Origin: Alphaproteobacteria bacterium
GTDB taxonomy: Bacteria; Pseudomonadota; Alphaproteobacteria; DSM-16000; Inquilinaceae
Reading direction: 5' to 3'
Length of the DNA stretch: 64,000 nt
Assembly: GCA_028277405.1 (NCBI GenBank)
Contig: JANQGH010000055.1
Coordinates: 1 to 64,000, forward strand
A model generated the notes under the pieces. That model had not been told where the DNA came from. It did no database searches and saw only the letters and a list, made by a program, of their open reading frames with translations. Positions 26,542 to 34,685 of the stretch are shown here, in pieces. Both the position numbers and the translations under genes were made by a program. Positions within the stretch are counted from its first letter, which is position 1; every line of letters starts with the position of its first letter.

Positions 26542-27342
26542 TTAGGTGATCGCCAGGTCGGGCAGCTTATAGGTCGCGTGGCCGCGCAGGAAATCCCGTG
26601 TGCGCTGCTGTTTCGGCCGCACCAGCACATCGTCCGGCGCGCCTTGCTCCAGGATAACGCCGTCGCTCAGGAACAGAACCTTGCTGGCCACAGAGTAGGC
26701 AAAGCCGAGTTCGTGGGTGACGATCAGCATGGTCATGCCTTCGTCCGCCAGCGACCGGATCGTCTGCAAGACCTCACCGACCAGTTCCGGGTCCAGTGCG
26801 GAGGTGGCCTCGTCGAACAGCATCAATTGCGGCTCCATGGCAAGCGCCCGGGCAATCGCGACCCGCTGCTGCTGCCCGCCGGAGAGATGAGCCGGATAGC
26901 TGTGCATCTTGTCCGCGAGGCCGACCTTGGAGAGATAGGTCTCGGCTCGCGCCTCGCATTCGCCGCGCGGCAGCTTCAACACCGTACGCGGCCCCTCCAT
27001 GACGTTTCCGAACGCGGTCATGTGGGGGAAGAGGTTGAAGTGCTGAAAGACCATGCCGACCGTGGCGCGGATGCCGATCAACTCCGATTCACGATAATCG
27101 ACCTGGATCCGCCCGCTGGCGCGGCTTCGCTCCGTGCCAACCGGCTTGCCCGCAATGGCGATGCGGCCGCTGGTCGGGATCTCCATGAAGTTGACGCAGC
27201 GCAACAGCGTGCTCTTGCCCGACCCGCTGGAGCCCAGAATGACGACCGTCTCACCCTTCTCGACCGTAAGATCGATGCCCTTCAGCACCTCCAGCGCGCC
27301 GAAGGACTTGTTCAAGTTCTCGATCTTCAACAGTTCGGTCAT
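26542..27342 (-). CDS. Polar amino-acid ABC importer ATPase (GlnQ/HisP type)
   Basis: A 266-aa ATPase with Walker A GSSGSGKST, signature LSGGQQQRVAIARAL, Walker B LMLFDEATSALDPE (Ala where Pro is usual) and switch His in IVTHELGFA. An insertion with TERSRASGRIQVDYRESEL after the first strands is seen in several GlnQ-like proteins. It energises the two permeases encoded upstream. Confidence 0.93.
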   Translation of the reverse strand: MTELLKIENLNKSFGALEVLKGIDLTVEKGETVVILGSSGSGKSTLLRCVNFMEIPTSGRIAIAGKPVGTERSRASGRIQVDYRESELIGIRATVGMVFQHFNLFPHMTAFGNVMEGPRTVLKLPRGECEARAETYLSKVGLADKMHSYPAHLSGGQQQRVAIARALAMEPQLMLFDEATSALDPELVGEVLQTIRSLADEGMTMLIVTHELGFAYSVASKVLFLSDGVILEQGAPDDVLVRPKQQRTRDFLRGHATYKLPDLAIT

Positions 27343-27354
27343 CGATCGCCGGTC

Positions 27355-28020
27355 CTATTCATGCCGGCTCAACCGGCGTTCCAGCCCACGCACGGCAATC
27401 GCGATGGGCCAGATCATGATGAAGAAGATAAGGCCGACGACCGTGTAGGTCTCGATCGGATTGAACTCGATCGTGCTGATCGTCTTGGCCTGGTGCACCA
27501 GCTCGCCAAACGCGATGACGGAGGCCAGGCTGGTCATCTTGGTCAGCTCAATCGCCCGGTTCATGAAGGCCGGGATCATGCGCCGCATGGCCTGAGGCAG
27601 GATTACGCGGCGCATCTGTTCGCCATAGCGCATGCCCAGCGCCTTGGCCGCCTCCCACTGGCCGCGATGGATCGATTGGATGCCGGCGCGGTAGATCTCG
27701 CTGCAAAAGGCGGCCGTGTTCAGCGACAGGCCCAGGGTCGCGGCGGTGAAGCTGTCGATCCGAAACGGCGAGATGATCGGAAAGGCGAAAAAGAACCACA
27801 TGATCTGAACCAGCGCCGGCGTGTTGCGGAACACTTCCACGAACACGCTGGCCGGCACGTTCAAGAGCCGGTTTTTCGAGTAGCGCGCCGCGCCGATGAA
27901 CAGGCCCAGGAACAGGCCGATGCCCAAGCAGACGACCGCCAGCAGCACCGTGTTGCCAAGGCCGATCAGCAGCAGGCGCCAATTGGTGAAGACGCTCTCG
28001 AAGTCCCAGATATGCTCCAT
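27355..28020 (-). CDS. Polar amino-acid ABC importer permease
   Basis: A 221-aa HisM/GlnP-type permease with about five spans. The EAA loop is EAAKALGMRYGEQMRRVILPQAMR. It lies 2 bases from the other permease and 12 bases from the ATPase. The two permeases share the block GQWEAAKAxGM, consistent with an old duplication giving a heterodimeric channel. Confidence 0.93.
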   Translation of the reverse strand: MEHIWDFESVFTNWRLLLIGLGNTVLLAVVCLGIGLFLGLFIGAARYSKNRLLNVPASVFVEVFRNTPALVQIMWFFFAFPIISPFRIDSFTAATLGLSLNTAAFCSEIYRAGIQSIHRGQWEAAKALGMRYGEQMRRVILPQAMRRMIPAFMNRAIELTKMTSLASVIAFGELVHQAKTISTIEFNPIETYTVVGLIFFIMIWPIAIAVRGLERRLSRHE

Positions 28021-28021
28021 G

Positions 28022-28702
28022 TCAGTGCACTGTGCCTTCGCCGGTGCGGCCTAGGCGGCGCTCCAACCGCCGGACGAACAGGCTGACCGGGAACAGGACG
28101 GCGAAATACATCGCGGCCGCGACGGTGAAGACCTCCAGCGGCCGGAACGTCGCCTGGGCGATGGTGTTGGCCTCGTAGAGCAGGTCGGCGTAGGAGACGG
28201 TGGCGACCAGGGTCGTCGTCTTCATCAGCTCGATCACCCGCTCCAAGAACGCAGGGATCATGCGCTTGACGGCCTGGGGCAGGATGACACGGCGCATGGA
28301 CTGGCCCCGGTCCATGCCGATGGCCTTGGCCGCCTCCCACTGGCCCTTTTCGATCGAGACGATGCCGCCGCGAAAGACCTCGGCGAAGAAGGCTGAGGAT
28401 TGAAACGAGAAGGTTACGACCGAGGCGATGAAGGGCGTGATGTTGATGCCGGTCAGGATCGGCAGGGCGAAGAACAGCCAGAAAAGCTGCACCAGCGGCG
28501 GGGTGGAACGCAGGAACTCGATCACGATGCCGACCGGGATTCGGATCACCCCGTGCCGCGACAGACGCAGCAGTGCGAGTATCAACCCCAGCGGCACGCC
28601 GAACAACAGGGCGAGGCCCGTGACCTTCAGCGTGTTGACCAGGCCCAGCAACAGCAAGTCGAAGTCGCGGAAGACGACGCCGAAATCCCACTCATACCCC
28701 AT
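28022..28702 (-). CDS. Polar amino-acid ABC importer permease
   Basis: A 226-aa permease paralogous to the next one. The EAA loop is EAAKAIGMDRGQSMRRVILPQ. About five membrane segments. It is separated from the upstream binding-protein gene by a gap containing a GC-rich hairpin. Confidence 0.93.
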   Translation of the reverse strand: MGYEWDFGVVFRDFDLLLLGLVNTLKVTGLALLFGVPLGLILALLRLSRHGVIRIPVGIVIEFLRSTPPLVQLFWLFFALPILTGINITPFIASVVTFSFQSSAFFAEVFRGGIVSIEKGQWEAAKAIGMDRGQSMRRVILPQAVKRMIPAFLERVIELMKTTTLVATVSYADLLYEANTIAQATFRPLEVFTVAAAMYFAVLFPVSLFVRRLERRLGRTGEGTVH

Positions 28703-28720
28703 CAGGAACGGTTCCTAGAG

Positions 28721-28750
28721 GGCGGGCGCCGAGCCATCCCAGCGCCCGCC
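28721..28750 (-). terminator. Intercistronic hairpin after the binding-protein gene
   Basis: GGCGGGCGC (28721-28729) pairs perfectly with GCGCCCGCC (28742-28750) round a 12-base loop, with no T tract. It occupies the gap between the binding-protein and permease genes. Confidence 0.6.
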
Positions 28751-28764
28751 ACGTGGCTGGCCCG

Positions 28765-29607
28765 TTACCACTGTTCCCGACGAATGGCCGGCACCGTCGC
28801 CGGGTCGACGCCGAACTCGGTCAGGAATTCCTCATACCAGGCCTGGGTCTGCCCGGTCGTGTAATAGTAGGCGATCGCGGTGTTGACCCAATCCCGCCAG
28901 CGGGGATCATCTTCCTGGCGCACGCCGGCGCTGGAGGCCGATTCCCGGATCGGCGCCGGCAGCACGATCTGGCCCCGGCCGATCTGCTGGCGCATGGCGA
29001 TCAGCGGCGGATGGAACAGCGAGACCGCGTTCACCCGGCCGGACTGGAACGCCGCGACGGCCTCGCCGTTGGACGGGAAGCGCAGGATGTTCGCCTGGTC
29101 CAGGCGCTGGGTGACGTAGCTGTCCATCGTCGTGCCCTGGGTCACGGCGATCGAGATGTCGGCGCTGTTGAGATCGGCCCAGTCCTCGACCTGGATGTCG
29201 TCGTCGACCAGGACCGCGAGCGCGTAGTAGAGCAGGGGCTGGGCGGGGAAGTCGATCGCCATGGCCCGTGCCGGTGTGGCGTCGAGCACGAACATGATGT
29301 CGATCTGATCGGCCTGCAGCGCGGCCACGGCGGTGCCCCAAGTGACCTCGACCACATCCAGATCGACGCCCAGAACCTCGGCCATCGCGTTGCCGACCGA
29401 GATGCCGAGGCCCGACCATTCGCCCGAGGCCGGATCGAGAAAATACCAGGGTGGTGCCTGGGTGGCGCCGACGCGCAGCGTCCCGCGATCCTGGATCTCG
29501 TCCCAGGTGGACTGCGCCTGCGCCATTTGCGGCGTGCCGACCGCCGCGGCGAAAACAAGTGTCAGCGCCACCAGCGCCGACGCCAGAAATCCACGTTTTG
29601 TGACCAT
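28765..29607 (-). CDS. Polar amino-acid ABC importer substrate-binding protein
   Basis: A 280-aa periplasmic family 3 binding protein. A signal peptide covers residues 1 to about 32 (cleavage near AQAQ). The body begins with the usual DRGTLRVGATQAPPWYF and has the DIMFVLDATPARAMAIDF strand. The ATG at 29607 follows GGGAGAGG. It is the first gene of the operon and lies just downstream of a GATTGT palindrome. Ligand unknown; the operon suggests an amino acid handled by a class IV aminotransferase. Confidence 0.92.
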   Translation of the reverse strand: MVTKRGFLASALVALTLVFAAAVGTPQMAQAQSTWDEIQDRGTLRVGATQAPPWYFLDPASGEWSGLGISVGNAMAEVLGVDLDVVEVTWGTAVAALQADQIDIMFVLDATPARAMAIDFPAQPLLYYALAVLVDDDIQVEDWADLNSADISIAVTQGTTMDSYVTQRLDQANILRFPSNGEAVAAFQSGRVNAVSLFHPPLIAMRQQIGRGQIVLPAPIRESASSAGVRQEDDPRWRDWVNTAIAYYYTTGQTQAWYEEFLTEFGVDPATVPAIRREQW

Positions 29608-29659
29608 GTCGCCTCTCCCGTGTTCGTTGCTCCGACCCGTTGAAGACGTCAGAGTATCC

Positions 29660-29681
29660 GATTGTCAGATTGTCAACAATC
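29660..29681. promoter_or_regulatory. Likely GntR operator and promoter for the amino-acid ABC operon
   Basis: GATTGTCA occurs twice in tandem (29660-29667 and 29668-29675). The second copy runs into ACAATC to make the palindrome GATTGTCAACAATC (29668-29681). Its core fits the TNGT(N)AC(N)A pattern of FCD-type GntR operators. On the minus strand it overlaps a TTGACA -35-like hexamer, so binding would block transcription. Confidence 0.55.
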
Positions 29682-29786
29682 CTATTATCGGGTGCGGCTA
29701 AGTGAGTCTGCGGTCGGCCGGTTGTCGATTGCGGGCCTACTGTCAGGGAGCCTGGGCCGGCGATGACGCGTCAGCCGCCCCCGCAA

Positions 29787-29984
29787 TCACTCCTTGTCGT
29801 CAGGCGTCTTGTATTTGCCACTCAAGAAGAAGTCGTAGGCGCCATAGGCCGTGATCGCGCCGAACAGGAACATCCACAACTGCTCGCCGAAGAAGATGAC
29901 CTCGGCGGCGAAGGCGCCGGCGGCAATTGCCAGACAGATCACCCGACGGTAGAGCGGACGAAACCAGTCGTCATTGGCGGCCAT
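29787..29984 (-). CDS. Small membrane protein, unknown function
   Basis: A 65-aa protein from the ATG at 29984, preceded by AGGGAA. Two hydrophobic stretches (about 15-30 and 32-50) are followed by a charged tail ending KTPDDKE. A longer form starting at a TTG at 30038 would begin inside a hairpin and is less likely. I do not recognise the family; coding is supported by the membrane pattern and ribosome site only. Confidence 0.5.
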   Translation of the reverse strand: MAANDDWFRPLYRRVICLAIAAGAFAAEVIFFGEQLWMFLFGAITAYGAYDFFLSGKYKTPDDKE

Positions 29985-30006
29985 TCGGTCGGGTTCCCTG
30001 CTGAAG

Positions 30007-30040
30007 TTTTGCCGGCTACCGCCTCTCAATACCGGCAAAA
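30007..30040. other. Inverted repeat between the ATP-grasp gene and the small membrane protein
   Basis: TTTTGCCGG (30007-30015) and CCGGCAAAA (30032-30040) form a perfect 9-bp stem with a 16-base loop. The A/T run is inside the stem, not after it, so it is not a classic terminator for the minus strand. It could be a processing or regulatory hairpin. Confidence 0.4.
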
Positions 30041-30106
30041 GATAGGATCGCCAAGCCGATTGGCCGGCGCTCGTCGGTGCATCGATGAAGGAGCGCTAGA
30101 TGGGCA

Positions 30107-31099
30107 TCAGGCGGCCGCCGCAACCTTTGGCGCCGTGCCATACGCGTCGTTCAGCAATCCGCCGAGATAGTCGGCAATGGCGCCCATGCCGCTTCGCCCG
30201 TCCTTGGCTTCGGCGTCGGGATTGTAGTTGGTGTTGGTATTGACGTCGTAGGTGTAGGCGCGACCGTCGGCATCCTCGATGAACTCGATACCGGCGATGT
30301 CGATGCCGTTCTTGGCCAGGAAGGCCTGCCAGGCCGGCACCAGCGGGTGCTGGAAGTCTGGAATGATCTGGAATTTGTCGGCGGGCGCCACGGCAGGGCA
30401 GACACTGTCATCGTCGTCGATCTGGCAGACATCGGCGGGGCAGAGCTCAAAGCCTTCCGAGGTGTCGACGCGCACGGCATAGACGAGGCGGCCGCCGACG
30501 AACTCGACCCGGGTGATGTAAGGCGAGGGCGCCTCTATGTAGCGCTGGACCAGGGTGATGCCGTCGATCGACTCCTCGAAGTCGGGGCTCGCCAGATGTT
30601 GCTCCAGCGCTTCTGCAGACAGCAGCAGGCGCACGCCGAGGCCCTTGCCGGCGCGGTTGTGCTTCAGGATGATCGGATAGCCGATCTTTTGCGCGGCATC
30701 GGCGATGTGTTCCTTACCAATGACGGCCGCGGTGTCAGGTGTCTCGATGCCGAACGACTTCAGCGCCTCGTACTGGCCGACCTTGGTGACTTCTAGCTGA
30801 ACCGCGCGCTCGCCGTTGATCACCGTGCGGCCGTGCCGGGTCAGCCAGGCCAGGACAGCGGCCGTGAATTCAGGCGCATAACGATGGCCGCGCGTATGCG
30901 ACGACGCGCTGATCCGGTTGTAGAAGACGCCCTCCGGCGGCGGCCGCGTGAGATCAAGCGCGCCCCGGTGCAGAAACCATTCGGTGAACGGCACGTTCCG
31001 CGCCGCGAACTCCCGCCGCAACGGCGCCACCCAATCGTCGTTCTCATGGATGACGAAAACGCGGGGCGCGGCCCCGGCCGCATAGGTCTCAAGCATCAT
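30107..31099 (-). CDS. ATP-grasp ligase, RimK-like
   Basis: A 330-aa enzyme expected to join a carboxylate to an amine with ATP. The ATP-grasp core starts about residue 110 (YEALKSFGIETPDT), with the ATP-binding Lys in YPIILKHNRAGKGLGV and Mg ligands in GIEFIEDADGRAYTYDVNTNTNYN. The ATG at 31099 follows GGAGAG; one codon later is a second ATG. RimK-like ligases add glutamate or make small peptides. It sits behind a GntR gene and near peptide import and hydrolysis genes, so a peptide-like product or substrate is plausible. Confidence 0.82.
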   Translation of the reverse strand: MMLETYAAGAAPRVFVIHENDDWVAPLRREFAARNVPFTEWFLHRGALDLTRPPPEGVFYNRISASSHTRGHRYAPEFTAAVLAWLTRHGRTVINGERAVQLEVTKVGQYEALKSFGIETPDTAAVIGKEHIADAAQKIGYPIILKHNRAGKGLGVRLLLSAEALEQHLASPDFEESIDGITLVQRYIEAPSPYITRVEFVGGRLVYAVRVDTSEGFELCPADVCQIDDDDSVCPAVAPADKFQIIPDFQHPLVPAWQAFLAKNGIDIAGIEFIEDADGRAYTYDVNTNTNYNPDAEAKDGRSGMGAIADYLGGLLNDAYGTAPKVAAAA

Positions 31100-31129
31100 G
31101 ACGCGATCTCTCCAAACGCGCCGGAACAT

Positions 31130-31179
31130 CGGATCAGCCGGCGCTGATCCGAATATAGGGTAAAAATTTTCTAAGTTAA
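31130..31179 (-). promoter_or_regulatory. Promoter with palindrome at the start site, upstream of the ATP-grasp gene
   Basis: On the minus strand, TTAACT (31179-31174), a 16-base spacer and TATATT (31157-31152) form a likely promoter. Directly downstream, CGGATCAGC (31130-31138) and GCTGATCCG (31143-31151) make a 9-bp inverted repeat with a 4-base loop, covering the expected transcription start. An operator for a repressor is the simplest reading. Confidence 0.5.
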
Positions 31180-31250
31180 TGGCGATTGCTGCGCCGGATT
31201 CGTGATTTCATCCTGCTATTCGGCGCCTGGTTAGAAGATAATGCCATGCC

Positions 31251-31958
31251 CTAGCTGAGTTTCCACTGATGCCGGTCCAGCCATTCGTTGGGCTCATAAT
31301 GGGCAATGTGATTGGCGACCAGGCGACGCATAAAGGGCCGATCGCGCCGCTCGATCGCTTTCACCATCAGCAAATGCTCGTCCGCCGCATTGCGGACGCG
31401 AGCTTCGGACGTCCAGATCTTCTGCACGGGCACCGGCACGCTACGCCGCAGATCCATGATCGACCGGACAAGCTCGCGATTGGTGCAGAGCTCCAGCATG
31501 GCGCCGTGAAAGGCCAGGTTGGCGTTGTTCTGATCGATACGATCGCCCTTGTTGATCGCGATGTTGAACGCCTCCGCCAGGTCCCCAAGTTCGTAGACCG
31601 AGGCGGGCGTGGCCCGGTCGATGATGTCATCGACGGCCGCGACCTCCAGGATCACGCGCACCTCGGCCACGTCGCGCAGCCGCCGTTCGTTGAACTCACT
31701 GACATAGTAGCCGCGGTTGGGGATGCGGTGGACCAGGCGGCGGGCGGTCAAGCTCTCCAACGCCTGGCGTACATCGATCCGCGAACAGCCATACCGCTTT
31801 TCGAGATTGATCTGCTTCAGCCAACTGCCGGTAACCAACAGGCCGGCGTTGATGTCGGCCTCGATGCGACTGGCGATCTCCTCCGCCTTTCCGCCTTTGG
31901 TCGATTGCGGTGGCCGCTCGGCCGCCTGCGCATGAACCGTGGTCACCTTGTCGCTCAC
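31251..31958 (-). CDS. GntR-family regulator, FCD type
   Basis: A 235-aa regulator with a winged helix (about 45-80: INLEKRYGCSRIDVRQALES) and an FCD domain (LAFHGAMLELCTNRELV...). The GTG at 31958 follows GAGGGGG. It is divergent from the alpha/beta hydrolase with a 159-bp A/T-rich gap, and lies upstream of the ATP-grasp gene. It probably controls both directions. Confidence 0.86.
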   Translation of the reverse strand: MSDKVTTVHAQAAERPPQSTKGGKAEEIASRIEADINAGLLVTGSWLKQINLEKRYGCSRIDVRQALESLTARRLVHRIPNRGYYVSEFNERRLRDVAEVRVILEVAAVDDIIDRATPASVYELGDLAEAFNIAINKGDRIDQNNANLAFHGAMLELCTNRELVRSIMDLRRSVPVPVQKIWTSEARVRNAADEHLLMVKAIERRDRPFMRRLVANHIAHYEPNEWLDRHQWKLS

Positions 31959-32117
31959 CGCCCCCTCGCTTCCACGATCTCGCCGGTCAACCGAGCGCCT
32001 ATCGCTGCGCCGGCGACAATCCGACGAGACGGATTGCCAAAATTATTCGAAAAATGGCGCCAATTTGATAGTCTCGAAGTATCGAAATTATCAGCGACAA
32101 TCAAGGTTGATCAGAAA

Positions 32118-32951
32118 ATGTCTCAACTGACGGTCAATGGTGCCCAACTCACCTATCAGGTCGCCGGGCCTGAGAACGCGCCGTTGATCGTCGTCCTGCA
32201 TGGCGGCCGAGGGATCGGCGACCACCGGTCCGAGTTCGAGGCCTATCGGCCCCTGACCGACCGTTTCCGGTTGGTCGGCTTCGACCAGCGGGGCTGCGGC
32301 CGGTCATCCCTGACGCCGCCATTCACGTTCGCGCAGTTGGCTGATGACGTCGATGGCGTGCGCCAGGCCTTCGCTGGTGACGCGCCGATGATCCTGATCG
32401 GCGGGTCATTCGGCGGCATGATCGCGCTCACCTATGCACTGGCGTATCCGAACGGCCTGTCGCATCTGATCCTGCGCGGCGCCGCGCCGAGCCACGATCA
32501 GGAGATCGAGGCGATCGCCAACTTCAAGGCGCGGCTGCACAAGGCGCCGAACGCCTCTATCGATATGATCGACAAGCTTTTTTCCGACCGGGTCACCGAC
32601 GATATCGAACTGCAACTGATCTGGTTTGCGCTCCAGCCGCTCTACTATGAGCGCTTCGATCCCGACGCGGCGTTGGCCGCGACGCGCCGCCTGTCATGCC
32701 ACGCCGAAACCCACAACGCGCTCTATCGCAACAAGGACCAGTATGACGTGCGCGGGCGTCTGGGAGAGATCGGTGTGCCGACCCTGGCGATCGTCGGTTC
32801 GCAGGACTGGATTTGCCCGCCCAGCCAGTCGATTGCGATCGCCGACGGCATCCCGAGCGCCGAGCTCTTCATCGTCGAAGGCTGCAACCATGCCGTGCAT
32901 CTCGAAGCCAATGATCAGGTCCTGGCACGCATTCGCGCGTTTCTGGGCTGA
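32118..32951 (+). CDS. Alpha/beta hydrolase, proline-iminopeptidase-like
   Basis: A 277-aa hydrolase. The oxyanion motif is HGGRGIGD, with GFDQRGCGRSS after it as in prolyl iminopeptidases. The nucleophile Ser is in GGSFGG, the acid in GSQDWICPP and the His in CNHAVHLE. The ATG at 32118 was chosen because homology begins there, although the frame is open from 31269. Family members cleave N-terminal residues, esters or lactones. It stands next to a peptide importer, so a peptide-like substrate fits. Confidence 0.82.
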   Translation: MSQLTVNGAQLTYQVAGPENAPLIVVLHGGRGIGDHRSEFEAYRPLTDRFRLVGFDQRGCGRSSLTPPFTFAQLADDVDGVRQAFAGDAPMILIGGSFGGMIALTYALAYPNGLSHLILRGAAPSHDQEIEAIANFKARLHKAPNASIDMIDKLFSDRVTDDIELQLIWFALQPLYYERFDPDAALAATRRLSCHAETHNALYRNKDQYDVRGRLGEIGVPTLAIVGSQDWICPPSQSIAIADGIPSAELFIVEGCNHAVHLEANDQVLARIRAFLG

Positions 32952-33069
32952 TTGCCCTCGACACGCGCAAGTCTCCCACGGCCTTTACTTTCCGTACCAG
33001 TGCCGTAAATTGGCGCCATTATGAAGACGCTGGAGCGATTTGCTCGCGCATAACAGGGGGAGAGGGAAC

Positions 33070-34584
33070 ATGGGAGCCTTTCAAAACAGGCTGACGGCGG
33101 GGACCTGCCTTGTCGGGGCCTTGATGCTGTCTACCGCCGCGATGACCATTACAGCGGCCGCGCAAGATCTGACGGTCGCGCTGCCGACCAGCGTCAACAC
33201 GCTGGACCCGCACAACACGGCCACCGTCGGCACGGACCTCAGCGTCATCAGCCATCTCTACACGCCGCTGGTCATTCGCGGTCCGGACCTGGCCTTGCAG
33301 CCGGCCCTGGCGACGTCCTGGGAAGCCGTCGACGACCTCACCTGGCGCTTCGAGCTTCGGCCGGGCGTCACCTTCGTCAATGGCGAGCCGTTGGACGCCG
33401 AGGCGGTGCGGTGGAACATCGAGCGCGTTCTGGACCCGGACTTCAATGCCCGCGTCCAGTCCTGGTTCCGGCCGATCGAGGAAGTGCGCGTCATCGACGA
33501 CACGACCTTGGAGATCGTTACGAATGCACCGTATCCGGCACTGGCCGATCAGATGTCCAGTTTCTTCCTGCTGCCCCCGCAATGGACGGAGGCGCACAAC
33601 CCGGCCGCCGAGGCCTCGAGCTCCGGTCCTTACGAGCTGGTCGAGTTCGTCTCGGGCGACCGCATCGTACTGCAGGCCAATGACGACTATTGGGGCGAAG
33701 CGCCGCCGTTCCAGACGGTCGAGTTTCGGATGATGCCGGAGGACTCAAGCCGCATCGCCGCCCTGCTGGCGGACGAGGCGGACTTCGTCCAATACTTCCC
33801 GCCGTCGGAGATAGACCGCATCAACGAGAGCGGGCGTGCCGAAGCCTCGGCCATTTCCGGCATCCGCTTCATGCTGGTGAAGTTCAACAATCTGCGGCCG
33901 CCGTTCCAGGATAATCCGGACCTGCGCATGGCGATCAACTACGCCATCGACCGCCAGGGGATTATCGACTCGCTGTTCAACGGCCTGGGCGACATCGCCA
34001 ACTGCCAGGCCCTGTCGCCGGCCTATTTCGGCTACAACGCCGAACTTGAGCCGGCGCCTTACGATCCGCAACGGGCGCGCGAACTGCTGGCGTCGGCCGG
34101 CTATCCGGATGGGTTGGAACTGGACCTTGAGGTGCCGCTCGGCCGCTATGTCCAGGCGCAGGAGATCGCCCAGGTGATCGCCGCCATGCTGGCCGAAATC
34201 GGCGTCGACGTGAACATCATCGAGATGGAGTTCGGCGCCTGGCTCGACAAATACCGCAATGCCGGCGACCTCGGCGACATGTCCTATCTCGGACAGGCCT
34301 GGCCGACCCTGGATGCGGACGGGCTGCTGACCCTGTTCGAGCCCGGCAACGCCTATGCCTATTACGAGAACGAGCAGTTCGGCGAGCTTATCCGCGAGGC
34401 GCGCTCGATAACCGATCGCGATCGGCGGCAGGATCTCTATCGCGAGGCCACCCAGGTCATGTGCGAGGACCCGCCGCATGTGCCGATGTTCTTCCAGCCG
34501 ACCACGTACGCCGTTTCCAATGACATCGAATGGCAGGTCAGGCCGGACGACTGGGTGCGCGCCTTCGATATGGCGCCGCGCTAG
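33070..34584 (+). CDS. Dipeptide/oligopeptide-type ABC importer substrate-binding protein
   Basis: A 504-aa family 5 binding protein (DppA/OppA type). A signal peptide spans about residues 1-35 (ALMLSTAAMTITAAA). Family landmarks are LDPHNTATVGTDL, WEAVDDLTWRFELRPGVTF and AINYAIDRQGI. The ATG at 33070 follows GGGGGAGAGGG. It starts the operon running to 39598. Members bind peptides, nickel, glutathione or opines; the exact ligand is unknown. Confidence 0.9.
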   Translation: MGAFQNRLTAGTCLVGALMLSTAAMTITAAAQDLTVALPTSVNTLDPHNTATVGTDLSVISHLYTPLVIRGPDLALQPALATSWEAVDDLTWRFELRPGVTFVNGEPLDAEAVRWNIERVLDPDFNARVQSWFRPIEEVRVIDDTTLEIVTNAPYPALADQMSSFFLLPPQWTEAHNPAAEASSSGPYELVEFVSGDRIVLQANDDYWGEAPPFQTVEFRMMPEDSSRIAALLADEADFVQYFPPSEIDRINESGRAEASAISGIRFMLVKFNNLRPPFQDNPDLRMAINYAIDRQGIIDSLFNGLGDIANCQALSPAYFGYNAELEPAPYDPQRARELLASAGYPDGLELDLEVPLGRYVQAQEIAQVIAAMLAEIGVDVNIIEMEFGAWLDKYRNAGDLGDMSYLGQAWPTLDADGLLTLFEPGNAYAYYENEQFGELIREARSITDRDRRQDLYREATQVMCEDPPHVPMFFQPTTYAVSNDIEWQVRPDDWVRAFDMAPR

Positions 34585-34599
34585 CGCCGTTGGCTTAGC

Positions 34600-34632
34600 G
34601 CGGGCCCGATTTCAGGCATGAAGCGGGCCCGC
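34600..34632 (+). terminator. Intercistronic hairpin after the binding-protein gene
   Basis: GCGGGCCCG (34600-34608) pairs with CGGGCCCGC (34624-34632) with a 15-base loop and no T tract. It lies between the binding protein and the first permease, 54 bases before the permease start. Confidence 0.55.
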
Positions 34633-34685
34633 CTAACCCATTGTCTATCGTTGCAGAAGGGGCGGGCGGAATTGGTCGATAGATC

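Noticed and set aside
30007-30040. Rho-independent terminator for the ATP-grasp gene
   Set aside because: The stem is perfect, but the A/T run is part of the stem and no T tract follows on the minus strand, so it is listed only as an inverted repeat.
31269-32117. Long upstream extension of the alpha/beta hydrolase
   Set aside because: It covers the opposite-strand GntR gene; hydrolase homology begins at the ATG at 32118.
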